From DYRG01 sp041161065 (lineage in GTDB: Bacteria > Pseudomonadota > Gammaproteobacteria > Beggiatoales > Beggiatoaceae), in assembly GCA_041161065.1 (NCBI GenBank), contig JBEAVE010000004.1, positions 62,001-126,000 on the forward strand: 64,000 nt of DNA, given 5' to 3'. A program made the position numbers and the translations under genes. Every line of letters starts with the position of its first letter. The stretch's first letter is position 1. Shown here one piece after another: positions 8,514 through 16,568 of the stretch. The notes below the pieces were generated by a model. The model made no database searches. It was not told the DNA's origin and saw nothing but the letters and a program-made list of their open reading frames with translations.

Positions 8514-9326
8514 GGGTAGTGCATAATTTAGGATGATATAGTATAATGTGATTTTAAGAAAAAACAGAGGAAAATAGAGAAATGAGTTGTCCAAGATGTG
8601 GTTCAAATTGTATTGTAAAAAATGGGATAAGTTTATCAAACAAGCAGAAATACAAATGTAGAGACTGTAATAAACAATTTGTGTTAAATCCAGAGAAATA
8701 TATAAGTGAAGAAAAGAAAGCGATTATAGATAAGTTACTATTAGAGAAAATTTCTTTAAGAGGAATTGCAAGAAGTGTGGGTGTTTCAGGCGTTTGGCTG
8801 CAAAAATAAGTGAAGGAAAAGTATCAAGAACAACCCGAAGAACTTCATATTCAAAAAAAACCGTGGAAAACGAGAAGTAGAAGTCGATGAACTATGGGGT
8901 GTGGAGCAACACACCGCGTTTTGTGGGAAAAAAGCGAACTAAAAAAGAGGTTTAGTTAGCATTGGATAAAAAGGCAAGTGAGCTAAAAAAGAGATTTCAT
9001 GTGGGAGGAAGAAGTAAAGAAGATGCAAGGATATTTTTGCAATCCTTACCACCCGTTTATCGCCAATGTGCAGTTATATATAGTGACAAATGGGAAGCTT
9101 ACCAAGGAATAATTCCGAGCAAACGGCATAGAATCGTTGAGAAAAATAAGCGAGAAACGAATCCTATTGAGAGGTTTAATAATACGTTAAGACAGAGCGT
9201 TTCTAGATTAGGAAGAAAAACCTTATCTTTTTCTAAGAAACTTTCCCATCATATCGCTTCTCTCGTTCATTTTATCCAATATTACAATTCTTTTCTTTTA
9301 TTTTCATCTTAATTTGATCACTACCC
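8514..9326 (+). mobile_element. Degenerate IS1-family insertion sequence (about 813 bp)
   Basis: The ends are imperfect inverted repeats: GGGTAGTGCATAATTTAGG at 8514 and, reading inward on the other strand from 9326, GGGTAGTGATCAAATTAAG. About 16 of the first 22 positions agree. Between them lies one broken transposase gene with a zinc-ribbon N-terminus and an IS1-type catalytic C-terminus. No convincing 8-9 bp target duplication is seen in the flanks, in keeping with an old insertion. It sits between murJ and the aminotransferase gene. Confidence 0.85.
8582..9312 (+). pseudogene. Broken IS1-family transposase
   Basis: The first 75 codons encode a zinc ribbon (C-x2-C and C-x2-C pairs) and a helix-turn-helix, ending at an early TAA at 8807. 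The frame continues past that stop as V-K-E-K-Y-Q-E-Q-P-E-E-L, so the stop looks like a nonsense change. A frameshift follows in a run of eight A residues near 8858, after which V-D-E-L-W, holding the first catalytic acid, is readable. A further frameshift and stop precede the last open part (8962-9312), which carries Y-S-D-K-W-E-A-Y and R-E-T-N-P-I-E-R-F-N-N-T-L-R. With one nonsense change and at least two frameshifts, the transposase is inactive. Confidence 0.88.
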
Positions 9327-9372
9327 AAAAACTTAAGACAATCATTAGAGTTGCAGCGTTTATAAAAAAAGA

Positions 9373-9465
9373 GGTAGTGATCAACTTAAGGTGCTGGTTA
9401 AATCTATAATTTACTGAAAATAAACACAAAATAAGCAAAATTATTTCTTGCTTTTGATCATTACC
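9373..9465. mobile_element. 93-bp MITE-like element with IS-related ends
   Basis: The left end GGTAGTGATCAACTTAAG (9373) and the reverse complement of the right end, GGTAATGATCAAAAG (read from 9465), form terminal inverted repeats matching at 11 of the first 12 bases. The left end also matches the right terminus of the neighbouring IS1-family element at about 18 of 20 positions. The 93 bp hold no coding frame. It is either a non-autonomous derivative moved by such a transposase or the remains of a second copy. No target duplication is evident. Confidence 0.6.
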
Positions 9466-9502
9466 TTGCAAGGGCAATCGTGGATATTTTTGGAAAATAT
9501 CG

Positions 9503-9508
9503 TATAAT
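9503..9508 (+). promoter_or_regulatory. Candidate -10 box upstream of the aminotransferase gene
   Basis: TATAAT within CGTATAATGAAACGTTTT, 36 bp before the TTG start. The -35 region is weak. The context is shared with the dacA upstream region at 5057. Confidence 0.4.
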
Positions 9509-9544
9509 GAAACGTTTTGTTTAAAACTTTAGGAGACACTCGCT

Positions 9545-10825
9545 TTGGAACTCAACGCTTACAGCAAAGACCAATTAGTTGCGCTTGAACAATCACTTAC
9601 GCAACGTTACGACGACTTCAAAAAAGCCGCTTTGAATTTGGATTTGACGCGCGGAAAACCCGCCGCCGATCAATTAGATTTGTCCAACGCGATGGAAAAC
9701 GCGCTAAACGGCAATTTTCGCGCCGCCGACGGCACGGATGTCCGCAATTATGGCGGTTTAGAGGGCTTACCCGAAATGCGGGCTTTCGGCGCGCAATTAC
9801 TCGGCGTGAAACCCTCCGAAACCCTCGCCGCTGGCAATAGTTCCTTAACTTTAATGTACCAATACGTCCAATTTTGTGCGTTATTTGGCGCACAAGGCGT
9901 TGATTCTGCTTGGAAAAATGAAGGCAATATCAAATTCTTATGCCCTGTTCCGGGTTATGATCGCCATTTCACGATTTGTGAAGCTCTCGGCATTGAAATG
10001 TTAAACGTTCCAATGACCGCGACGGGTCCCGACATGGATCAAGTCGAAGCAATGCTTAAAAATGATAAACAAATCAAAGGGATATGGTGCGTTCCTAAAT
10101 ATTCAAATCCAAGCGGAGAAATCTACAGCGATGAAACCGTCGACCGCATGGCGCAATTAGGAAAAATCGCAGGCGCAAATTTCAGAATTATGTGGGATAA
10201 CGCTTACACTGTTCATGATTTGATCGACAATCCCCCGCAACTCGCTAATTTAATGGACAAATGTCGTCAATACGGCACGGAAGACAGCGTGTGCATTACG
10301 GGTTCGACTTCAAAAATCACGATGGCGGGGGCGGGCGTGGCGTTTGTTGGTTTGTCTGAAAAGAACTTAAAACATTTCTGCGCGTGGCTTTCTTCGATGA
10401 CCATCGGTCCTGACAAAATCAATCAATTACGTCATGCTCGTTTTCTTCCTACATTCAATGACTTATTAGCGCACATGAAAAAACATGCAGCGTTAATCAA
10501 ACCCAAATTTGATTTAGTGCAAAAGCATTTGTCAGAAGGTTTGACAGGCAAAGGAATGGGTAATTGGACAGTTCCTCAAGGTGGGTATTTTATTTCTTTT
10601 GATACGTTAAATGGATTAGCAAAGGAAGTCATCAAATTAACCAATGAAATGGGCGTGAAATTAACGCCTGCTGGTTCGACGTTCCCGTACAAAAAAGACC
10701 CGAACGATTGCAACATTAGAATTGCCCCAACCTTTCCTAACTTAGCAGAAATCGACAAAGCCATGCCAGTTTTCATTTGTGCAGTGGAATTAGCTTCCGT
10801 TCGCCAACGTTTGAAATCTCTTTAA
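9545..10825 (+). CDS. PLP-dependent aminotransferase (class I fold, aspartate aminotransferase subgroup Ic-like)
   Basis: A 426-residue pyridoxal-phosphate enzyme of fold type I. It begins at a TTG with AGGAGA (9531-9536) 8 bp ahead; the N-terminus N-A-Y-S-K-D-Q-L supports this start. The PLP lysine is K257 in G-S-T-S-K-I-T-M. The D-N-A-Y segment that binds the pyridine ring lies about 40 residues earlier, and an arginine typical of the carboxylate site lies near the C-terminus in I-R-I-A-P. D-L-T-R-G-K-P near the N-terminus resembles an aspartate aminotransferase group known from actinobacteria and some proteobacteria. The amino donor is not decided by sequence. It stands alone, followed by a hairpin terminator. 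Confidence 0.85.
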   Translation: MELNAYSKDQLVALEQSLTQRYDDFKKAALNLDLTRGKPAADQLDLSNAMENALNGNFRAADGTDVRNYGGLEGLPEMRAFGAQLLGVKPSETLAAGNSSLTLMYQYVQFCALFGAQGVDSAWKNEGNIKFLCPVPGYDRHFTICEALGIEMLNVPMTATGPDMDQVEAMLKNDKQIKGIWCVPKYSNPSGEIYSDETVDRMAQLGKIAGANFRIMWDNAYTVHDLIDNPPQLANLMDKCRQYGTEDSVCITGSTSKITMAGAGVAFVGLSEKNLKHFCAWLSSMTIGPDKINQLRHARFLPTFNDLLAHMKKHAALIKPKFDLVQKHLSEGLTGKGMGNWTVPQGGYFISFDTLNGLAKEVIKLTNEMGVKLTPAGSTFPYKKDPNDCNIRIAPTFPNLAEIDKAMPVFICAVELASVRQRLKSL

Positions 10826-10833
10826 TTTTGGAG

Positions 10834-10855
10834 AAAACCTGCGAGGTTTTTAAAA
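10834..10855 (+). terminator. Rho-independent terminator after the aminotransferase gene
   Basis: The stem AAAACCT (10834-10840) pairs with AGGTTTT (10844-10850) around the loop GCG and is followed by further T residues, 8 bp after the stop codon. A similar AGGTTTTT occurs again just downstream. The stem is A-T rich, so strength is moderate. Confidence 0.6.
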
Positions 10856-11142
10856 TCTTGTAGGTTTTTAAAAAGGGATCAATAAAATGTACACAGAACA
10901 ATTAAAATCATTTGAAAATATTGATAAAACTGTATGTAGTAGTTTATTGGCTATTATAAATTTTCTCTTAACTTTTCATTTAGCCAATTAACTATTTTCT
11001 ACTGCTAGAGAGTAATTGTTTTAAGTGAGGTGGAGAATCAGCGAGTAGTTTATCAAATTTTGAGAAAAAATCACCTTTTAAAAGCCGTCTGCTTTGTCGC
11101 AACAAATAGATAGATTCCTCATGGGAGGTTTTTCTAACATCA
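10856..11142. other. Gap before the VWA gene with only doubtful short frames
   Basis: No recognisable gene is seen. On the plus strand, a 34-codon frame (10887-10991, with AGGGA upstream) is possible but unsupported. On the minus strand, a 64-codon frame (10992-11186) has protein-like composition, rich in Leu, Arg and Lys, but overlaps the start of the VWA gene. Either could be a remnant of a truncated gene. The base composition is clearly more A-T rich than the genes on either side. Confidence 0.35.
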
Positions 11143-11727
11143 TTGTTATCTAAAAAGTGTAATAACCTTAATGATAGCAAAGTCACTGCAAATGGATATC
11201 CTCAATCTACCAACCGTGATCGTACCAATCTACTTGTTCCACAAGGACCTGAAGCCAAAGCAGACATTGTTATCGCACTTGATACCACAGGTAGTATGCG
11301 TAAATTCTGGAGCGCACTTAAAATAGCGATTACGCAATTTATCGATGCTCAAATTGCTCATAAACAATCTCCAACTATTGCATTAATTGATTTCAAAGAT
11401 GACGTTACATTACGTTATTTTGGAAGTGATATGCAAGCGTTGAAGAAAAAGATTGAGAACTTAGATATTAGTGGTGGTGGATTATGTCCTGAAGCCTCTG
11501 TTGAAGCTCTCAATTTAGCTTTCAGACATATTAAGCAAAAAGGTATGATTGCTTTAATTACTGATGCGCCTCCTTATCCTGATGTTGATTTAGAATCTTT
11601 GCAAGAAGGTTTAGTGCAACGTATCCGTGAAAAAGAAGTCAATTTCATTTTCCCATTAGATAAACTCGGTTGTTCAATCGACCAAGAAACTTTCTTAAAT
11701 GGGATACAAGACGGACTTAATCGCTAA
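11143..11727 (+). CDS. Von Willebrand factor A domain protein, start uncertain
   Basis: A 194-codon frame, most of it a single VWA domain. The metal-ion-dependent adhesion site is present as D47-T-T-G-S51, with a later acidic loop in I-T-D-A-P-P-Y-P. The only in-frame start is a TTG at 11143 without a well-placed ribosome-binding site. No signal peptide is seen, so the protein may be cytoplasmic or may have lost its N-terminus. Recognisable domain sequence begins near residue 16. VWA proteins bind protein partners through a metal ion; the partner is unknown here. It is followed by a strong terminator and then a secreted protein gene. Confidence 0.7.
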   Translation: MLSKKCNNLNDSKVTANGYPQSTNRDRTNLLVPQGPEAKADIVIALDTTGSMRKFWSALKIAITQFIDAQIAHKQSPTIALIDFKDDVTLRYFGSDMQALKKKIENLDISGGGLCPEASVEALNLAFRHIKQKGMIALITDAPPYPDVDLESLQEGLVQRIREKEVNFIFPLDKLGCSIDQETFLNGIQDGLNR

Positions 11728-11742
11728 ATAGGCTGTTATTTC

Positions 11743-11772
11743 AAAGGTACGTCTAATCAACGTACCTTTTTT
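11743..11772 (+). terminator. Strong rho-independent terminator after the VWA gene
   Basis: The 10-bp stem AAAGGTACGT (11743-11752) pairs perfectly with ACGTACCTTT (11760-11769) around a 7-base loop and continues into a T run. It lies 15 bp after the VWA stop and just before the next gene's ribosome-binding site. Confidence 0.85.
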
Positions 11773-11789
11773 CTTTAAGGAGAATTGAT

Positions 11790-12629
11790 ATGTCCTCGCT
11801 TAATAAAAAACTAATATTTTTTGTTAGTTTTCTTTCAATTACCTCTATAAGTTATGCAAATGGATTATTTTCTGCTGATTTCTTTTGTACAATAGCCCAA
11901 CAAACCAATGGAAAATGTCCTGAACTTCCTACCGATGAGCAAAGTTTAATTAATGTTCTTTCAAACCTTCTTTATACAGAATTTAAAACAGTTTATGATT
12001 CTCTTCCCATTTGTGCAGCGGATGAGAAACTAGAAAACAATGTTTGCGTTAAAATTCCTCAACCTATTCAAACAACAACTCCTAGTTGTAAAGTGGATGA
12101 AACATTAGTCGATGGTATTTGTAGAACAACGCGAATACAACTATGTGAAGAAAAGAATTGGGGGGTGTATCTAGATGGATTAAGAAGCCAGACTTGTTTT
12201 AACAATGTAATTATCAAAAATGGTCAATTTTCTAATGAAAATATTATTTCTGAAAAAGCATCGGTAGAATTGAGCATTCAAATATTTCCCGATATTTCAC
12301 AAATAGGAATGGAAGCGGATACTTTATTATTTGCTTTTCGTTATGCACCAAATAATGAAGAATGGGTAAAAGATAGACAAAATTGGCGAACATGGTCTTT
12401 GAAAGATTGGAGAGGAACATCATCAGAATTACCCTCAGATTCGCAACGAATTAAACTAGGTTATAATAATTCAAATGAACTCACTTTTGATTCGTTTATA
12501 CCTATTTTTAGCGGTGAATTAAAAGGGTTTGCAGGAAGTTATTTTCTTATATATGCAGGTTATCGTTTAGAAGATGGCTCAGTGATTTGTAATTGTAAAA
12601 ATCCTTTTGTTTTGCACGTTGTAAATTAA
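11790..12629 (+). CDS. Secreted hypothetical protein with Cys pairs
   Basis: A 279-residue protein with a clear ribosome-binding site (AAGGAGA) and a signal peptide of about 23 residues ending S-Y-A. The mature part has an N-terminal Cys-containing region with two related short repeats, C-A-A-D-E-K-L-E-N-N-V-C-V and C-K-V-D-E-T-L-V-D-G-I-C-R. A beta-rich C-terminal part of about 140 residues rich in Trp, Tyr and Asn follows. The repeats suggest disulfide-bonded hairpins. No family was recognised. It is probably exported to the periplasm or cell surface. The gene converges with mnmE over a shared hairpin. Confidence 0.75.
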   Translation: MSSLNKKLIFFVSFLSITSISYANGLFSADFFCTIAQQTNGKCPELPTDEQSLINVLSNLLYTEFKTVYDSLPICAADEKLENNVCVKIPQPIQTTTPSCKVDETLVDGICRTTRIQLCEEKNWGVYLDGLRSQTCFNNVIIKNGQFSNENIISEKASVELSIQIFPDISQIGMEADTLLFAFRYAPNNEEWVKDRQNWRTWSLKDWRGTSSELPSDSQRIKLGYNNSNELTFDSFIPIFSGELKGFAGSYFLIYAGYRLEDGSVICNCKNPFVLHVVN

Positions 12630-12635
12630 CAACTC

Positions 12636-12665
12636 AGGTCATGATTAGTCACTCGATCATGACCT
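12636..12665. terminator. Bidirectional hairpin between the secreted protein gene and mnmE
   Basis: A perfect 10-bp inverted repeat, AGGTCATGAT (12636-12645) with ATCATGACCT (12656-12665), surrounds a 10-base loop. It lies 6 bp after the upstream stop and overlaps the mnmE stop codon, so it can serve both converging genes. The T tract on the plus side is short. Confidence 0.65.
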
Positions 12666-13992
12666 ATTTTCCAATGCAAAAAGTTGAAAAAATTTTACCC
12701 AATAAATCATCGGCAGAAACCTGCCCCGTGATTTCTCCAATTAAACGTTGGGCTTGATAGAGTTCTTCCGCAATTAATTCACTGTTTTTTAAATCAATTT
12801 GTTCTAATGTTTGTTCGAGATGAACAAGAGCTTTTTCTAAAGCATCTAAATGTCGCCGACGTGCCATAAAAACGCCTTCATTTTGATGAAATCCCACACA
12901 CGCTTTTAACCATTCTTTTAATTCATTCAAACCCTGATTTTGCTTTACCGACAAACGTAATTCTTTATCATTAACAAAACCCGCCGCCTGCTCACTTAAA
13001 TCACATTTATTTCTTATCATTAAAACGTGGCAATTTGAGGGTAAGTTTTCAGGCATTTCAGGTAACAATTCTTCACGATCATCGCACATCAATAAAACAA
13101 CGTCAGCCGTTTGTAAAGCCTGACGAGCTCGGCGAATACCTTCTTGTTCTACTGGATCATTTGTATCCCTCAAACCCGCCGTATCCGTAATATGCAATGG
13201 CAAACCATCTAAATGAATACTCTCACGAATTAAATCACGAGTTGTTCCGGGTATATCTGTAACAATGGCGGTTTCTCGTTGCGCAAGTTTGTTCAATAAA
13301 CTAGATTTTCCTACATTAGGTTTTCCAATAATTACCAAATGCAATCCTTCACGCAATAAATAGCCTTGTTTTGCTTGATCTAACAAATGATTAATTTGAG
13401 AAACGAGTTCTAAAGTTTGGCGTTTAATTTCGCCGTCGGCTAAAACATCAATTTCTTCATCGGAGAAATCAATTCCCGCTTCAACAAAAACGCGCAAATA
13501 AGTCAGTTTTTCTACTAAATGATGGATATGTTTTGAAAAGTCGCCTTGCAATGATCTTAAAGCACATTTTGCCGCTTGGGCAGACGCGCTGTCGATTAAG
13601 TCCGCGATTGCTTCAGCTTGAACTAAATCGATTTTATTATTGAGAAAAGCGCGTTCAGAAAACTCACCCGCGCGCGCTAATCTTGCGCCACATTCAAGCA
13701 CTCGACGCAATAACAAATCCATAATAACAACACCACCATGTCCTTGTAATTCAAGGATATTTTCTCCCGTAAAAGAATGGGGTGCAGGGAAATAAAGTGC
13801 AATTCCTTCATCTAAAACTGAATCATCAGCCGCATAGAAACGATTGAAAAGAACTTGGCGAGGTTTGGGGAGTTTTTTAAGGATTTGTAAGGCGATTTGT
13901 TCAACTAAAGCACCAGAAACCCGCACCACGCCCACGCCTCCTTTTCCTGAAGGGGTTGCAATTGCTGCGATGGTGTCGGTTTCAACGTGCAT
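12664..13992 (-). CDS. mnmE: tRNA uridine-5-carboxymethylaminomethyl modification GTPase MnmE
   Basis: A 442-residue GTPase that, with MnmG, installs the 5-carboxymethylaminomethyl group on wobble uridine 34 of tRNAs. The N-terminal folate-binding domain begins D-T-I-A-A-I-A-T-P. The GTPase domain near residues 215-375 holds G-K-P-N-V-G-K-S-S (G1), D-T-A-G-L-R (G3) and N-K-C-D (G4). The protein ends with the invariant C-I-G-K, whose cysteine is required for modification. The length is normal. It is the last gene of the leftward rpmH-rnpA-yidC-mnmE cluster, starting 1 bp after the yidC stop. Confidence 0.96.
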   Translation of the reverse strand: MHVETDTIAAIATPSGKGGVGVVRVSGALVEQIALQILKKLPKPRQVLFNRFYAADDSVLDEGIALYFPAPHSFTGENILELQGHGGVVIMDLLLRRVLECGARLARAGEFSERAFLNNKIDLVQAEAIADLIDSASAQAAKCALRSLQGDFSKHIHHLVEKLTYLRVFVEAGIDFSDEEIDVLADGEIKRQTLELVSQINHLLDQAKQGYLLREGLHLVIIGKPNVGKSSLLNKLAQRETAIVTDIPGTTRDLIRESIHLDGLPLHITDTAGLRDTNDPVEQEGIRRARQALQTADVVLLMCDDREELLPEMPENLPSNCHVLMIRNKCDLSEQAAGFVNDKELRLSVKQNQGLNELKEWLKACVGFHQNEGVFMARRRHLDALEKALVHLEQTLEQIDLKNSELIAEELYQAQRLIGEITGQVSADDLLGKIFSTFCIGK

Positions 13993-13993
13993 T

Positions 13994-15688
13994 TCAAATT
14001 ACGCCCATTTTCTTTGTAATGTACCATTGCTGAGCGATAGAAAGAATATTGCTCACCGTCCAATATAAAACTAATCCCGCAGGGAAGAACGCAAAGAAAA
14101 AAGTGAACATAATTGGGAGCATTAACATGACTTTTTCTTGGATTGGATCGCCTGTTGAAGGATTGAGTTTATGTTGAATGAACATGGTTGCGCCCATTAA
14201 CAGAGGAAGTACAAAGTACGGATCAGCGACAGAAAGGTTATTCAACCAAAGCATAAAGGGAGCATGGCGCATTTCAACGCTTTCAATTAATACCCAATAC
14301 AAAGCAATGAAAACAGGTAATTGAATTAAAATCGGCAAACACCCACCCAAAGGGTTAATTTTTTCCTTTTTGTAGAGTTCCATCATTGCTTGGTTGTAGG
14401 CGGTTTTATCATCGCCATAACGTTCTTTTAACGCCAGCAAACGAGGTTGTAAGCGTTTCATATCCGCCATTGATTTGTAACTTGCTGCCGATAAATGGTA
14501 GAACGCTCCTTTCACAATAATGGTCAAAACGATAATTGCCCAGCCCCAATTTCCTAAAATACTGTGAATGAATTTAAGCAACCAAAAAAGTGGTTGTGCA
14601 ATAAACCAAAACCAACCATAATCTACAGTTAAATCAAGACCATGTGCAATGTTAGCCAAATCTTCTTGAATTTTAGGTCCAATGTAAAACTTTAAGCCAA
14701 TTTGCTGTTGCTGACCATTGGTAATGCTCATATCTGATCCGTGCAAACCGATAACTAAACGTTGTCCATCTAAGGATTTGGTGTAATAATTAAAAGCCTG
14801 TTCTGAAGGGGGAACAAGTGCGGTCACAAAATAGTGTTGCAACATTGCAATCCAGCCTTTATTCCAAGGGGGTTGCAACTCAGAAAGAACTTTACCTTCA
14901 GGAGTTAAGAAACCATTTGCGCCAACCTTTTGAATATCGTCAAATGTAACCTTTTGGTAACTAGTTTGTGGACTGCCTAATGCTGCCCCCAAATAGGTTT
15001 GCAACAACTTAGAATCTTCATTAACAGAGAGCTTAGAACGTTGTAATTGACTATACAAGCGTCCAGTCCATAATTGCCCACTTTGATTTTCTAATTTGTA
15101 ATCGACATCAATCAAATAACTAGCGCGTTTGAAACGGTAAATTTTTGTTACTTTTACGCCGTTATTTTCCCAGTACAAAGGGATTTCTAAAATATCCGTT
15201 CCGTTGGCTAATACATAGTTGTTTTGATCGGCGCGAAAAACGCTTTGATGATTGGGTGCATTATTGCCTAATAAACCTGATTGCATGACAAACAAATTAG
15301 GCATTTGATCAGCCATAAGATGAACGAATTGATCGGGTTTGTCGGGAGAAAGGGTATATTTGAGCAACTGAACGTCGCGCACATCGCCGCCCTGCAAATC
15401 CAGTTCGACATTGAAGAGGTCAGTTTTTACGGATACGCGCCCGGCGGTTTTAAGCGTGCGGTCGGCGGTTGCCTCACGTACTGCGGTGGGCAAATCGGCG
15501 GTATTTTGTGGGCTAATCGTGGGAAGTTCCGCTTTTTCGGGGATTTTATTGCCACTATTGGGCGCGGAAGAAACGGGAGAAAGCGTTGTAGGTTGGGGTT
15601 TCGTGCCATAATCTGCCTGCCAAGATTGGTAGAGCATTAAGGAGAGAAAAACCAACGATACAACCAGAATAAGTCTAAGATTATCCAT
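13994..15688 (-). CDS. yidC: Membrane protein insertase YidC
   Basis: A 564-residue inner membrane insertase that works with SecYEG or alone. The first membrane segment (residues 5-20) begins N-L-R-L-I-L. A large periplasmic domain follows (about 60-340), then four or five C-terminal hydrophobic segments forming the conserved insertase core. The core includes Y-K-S-M-A-D-M-K-R-L-Q-P and N-P-L-G-G-C-L-P-I-L-I-Q. The N-terminal linker is rich in Pro, Thr and Ala. It lies 6 bp after rnpA. The small yidD gene usually found between rnpA and yidC is absent. Confidence 0.96.
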   Translation of the reverse strand: MDNLRLILVVSLVFLSLMLYQSWQADYGTKPQPTTLSPVSSAPNSGNKIPEKAELPTISPQNTADLPTAVREATADRTLKTAGRVSVKTDLFNVELDLQGGDVRDVQLLKYTLSPDKPDQFVHLMADQMPNLFVMQSGLLGNNAPNHQSVFRADQNNYVLANGTDILEIPLYWENNGVKVTKIYRFKRASYLIDVDYKLENQSGQLWTGRLYSQLQRSKLSVNEDSKLLQTYLGAALGSPQTSYQKVTFDDIQKVGANGFLTPEGKVLSELQPPWNKGWIAMLQHYFVTALVPPSEQAFNYYTKSLDGQRLVIGLHGSDMSITNGQQQQIGLKFYIGPKIQEDLANIAHGLDLTVDYGWFWFIAQPLFWLLKFIHSILGNWGWAIIVLTIIVKGAFYHLSAASYKSMADMKRLQPRLLALKERYGDDKTAYNQAMMELYKKEKINPLGGCLPILIQLPVFIALYWVLIESVEMRHAPFMLWLNNLSVADPYFVLPLLMGATMFIQHKLNPSTGDPIQEKVMLMLPIMFTFFFAFFPAGLVLYWTVSNILSIAQQWYITKKMGVI

Positions 15689-15694
15689 AGTTTT

Positions 15695-16057
15695 TTAAGT
15701 TGCGGAGAAACGTTTAAGAAGATGTTGCCAGCGATGATCGAGCGACTGGCGTAAAGTAAGATTATCGGCGAGCACGGCTTCCTGACGCGCCATCACAACA
15801 AAATCCACGCCTTGAAAAATATGGCAATTCAGACGAAAACTTTCGCGAATTAATCTTTTCAGACGATTTCGCGCGACAGCACTGCGGGCACGTTTTTTGG
15901 TGATCACCAGCCCCAAACGGGCACGCCCCACGTCGTTCGCCAACGCTAAAATTGTCCAAAATCGATCGACAGATTTAGTGGGTTGATGATCAAAAACCCT
16001 TGCAAATTCAGATGCTTTGAGCAAACGCTGGGCGCGACAAAAGGTGTGACGATCCAA
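15695..16057 (-). CDS. rnpA: Ribonuclease P protein component
   Basis: A 120-residue basic protein subunit of RNase P, which matures the 5' end of tRNAs. The RNR signature is visible in A-V-A-R-N-R-L-K-R-L-I-R-E-S-F-R near residues 59-74, and the N-terminal L-L-K-A-S-E-F-A-R-V-F matches the family. The best start is a TTG at 16057, 20 bp after the rpmH stop. An ATG a little upstream is out of frame. The gene is co-directional with rpmH, as in nearly all bacteria. Confidence 0.93.
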   Translation of the reverse strand: MDRHTFCRAQRLLKASEFARVFDHQPTKSVDRFWTILALANDVGRARLGLVITKKRARSAVARNRLKRLIRESFRLNCHIFQGVDFVVMARQEAVLADNLTLRQSLDHRWQHLLKRFSAT

Positions 16058-16077
16058 CGCCGACCGCCATTGACCAA

Positions 16078-16212
16078 CTAAGCGGATAACCGGGCGCGAC
16101 CTTTGGCACGGCGGGCTTTAAGCACCAACCGTCCGCCGCGCGTGCTCATGCGGGCGCGAAAACCGTGACGACGTGCACGAACCAATTTGCTGGGTTGAAA
16201 TGTTCTTTTCAT
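16078..16212 (-). CDS. rpmH: Large ribosomal subunit protein bL34
   Basis: A 44-residue basic ribosomal protein, read from the ATG at 16212 to a TAG at 16078. The sequence begins M-K-R-T-F-Q-P-S and contains R-A-R-R-H-G-F-R-A-R-M and R-R-A-K-G-R-A-R-L, which identify bL34 without doubt. It is the first gene of the leftward rpmH-rnpA-yidC-mnmE cluster and lies divergent to dnaA, the arrangement often seen beside the replication origin. Confidence 0.97.
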   Translation of the reverse strand: MKRTFQPSKLVRARRHGFRARMSTRGGRLVLKARRAKGRARLSA

Positions 16213-16568
16213 GATGACTTCCTAAAAAGTTGCGCTAAAAATAAAAACGTTACATTATATTTAACTTGTGGAAATTCAGCAAGCACTAAAACAACTCTTC
16301 TCTCTTAGAAACCTCCACAAAATCCCTTTTTCACTATTTAAAGAAACAGTTTTGTTTCAAGCTATTAAAAACAGGCTAATTAAAAATTACTTAAAAATAA
16401 GCTACTTAAAAATAAATTCAATCAATTCATCACGTTATTAACGCTCTCTCTGCGAATCATCGCAAATAAAGTATAATTGCTTGATATACTTTCATAAATA
16501 GAAAGAAACTAGATTAAAGGTTGTGAGATGTTATACACTAGTTTCCCCATCTTGTTAATACTAGTTGT
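16213..16568. other. AT-rich rpmH-dnaA intergenic region, candidate replication origin
   Basis: This 356-bp gap separates divergent rpmH and dnaA, a classic oriC position. It is very A-T rich around 16340-16430 and contains the direct repeat ACTTAAAAATAA twice there, which could aid unwinding. Only poor matches to the DnaA box TTATNCACA are seen: TTATACACT near 16530 and TTTCCACAAG (reverse strand) near 16268. A TATAAT at 16472-16477 may be a dnaA promoter element. The lack of clear DnaA boxes keeps confidence low; the origin may lie elsewhere. Confidence 0.35.

Noticed and set aside
10992..11186. 64-codon minus-strand frame before the VWA gene
   Set aside because: Composition is protein-like, but it overlaps the VWA reading frame, has no ribosome-binding site and no recognised family. 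Kept only as a note in the gap entry.
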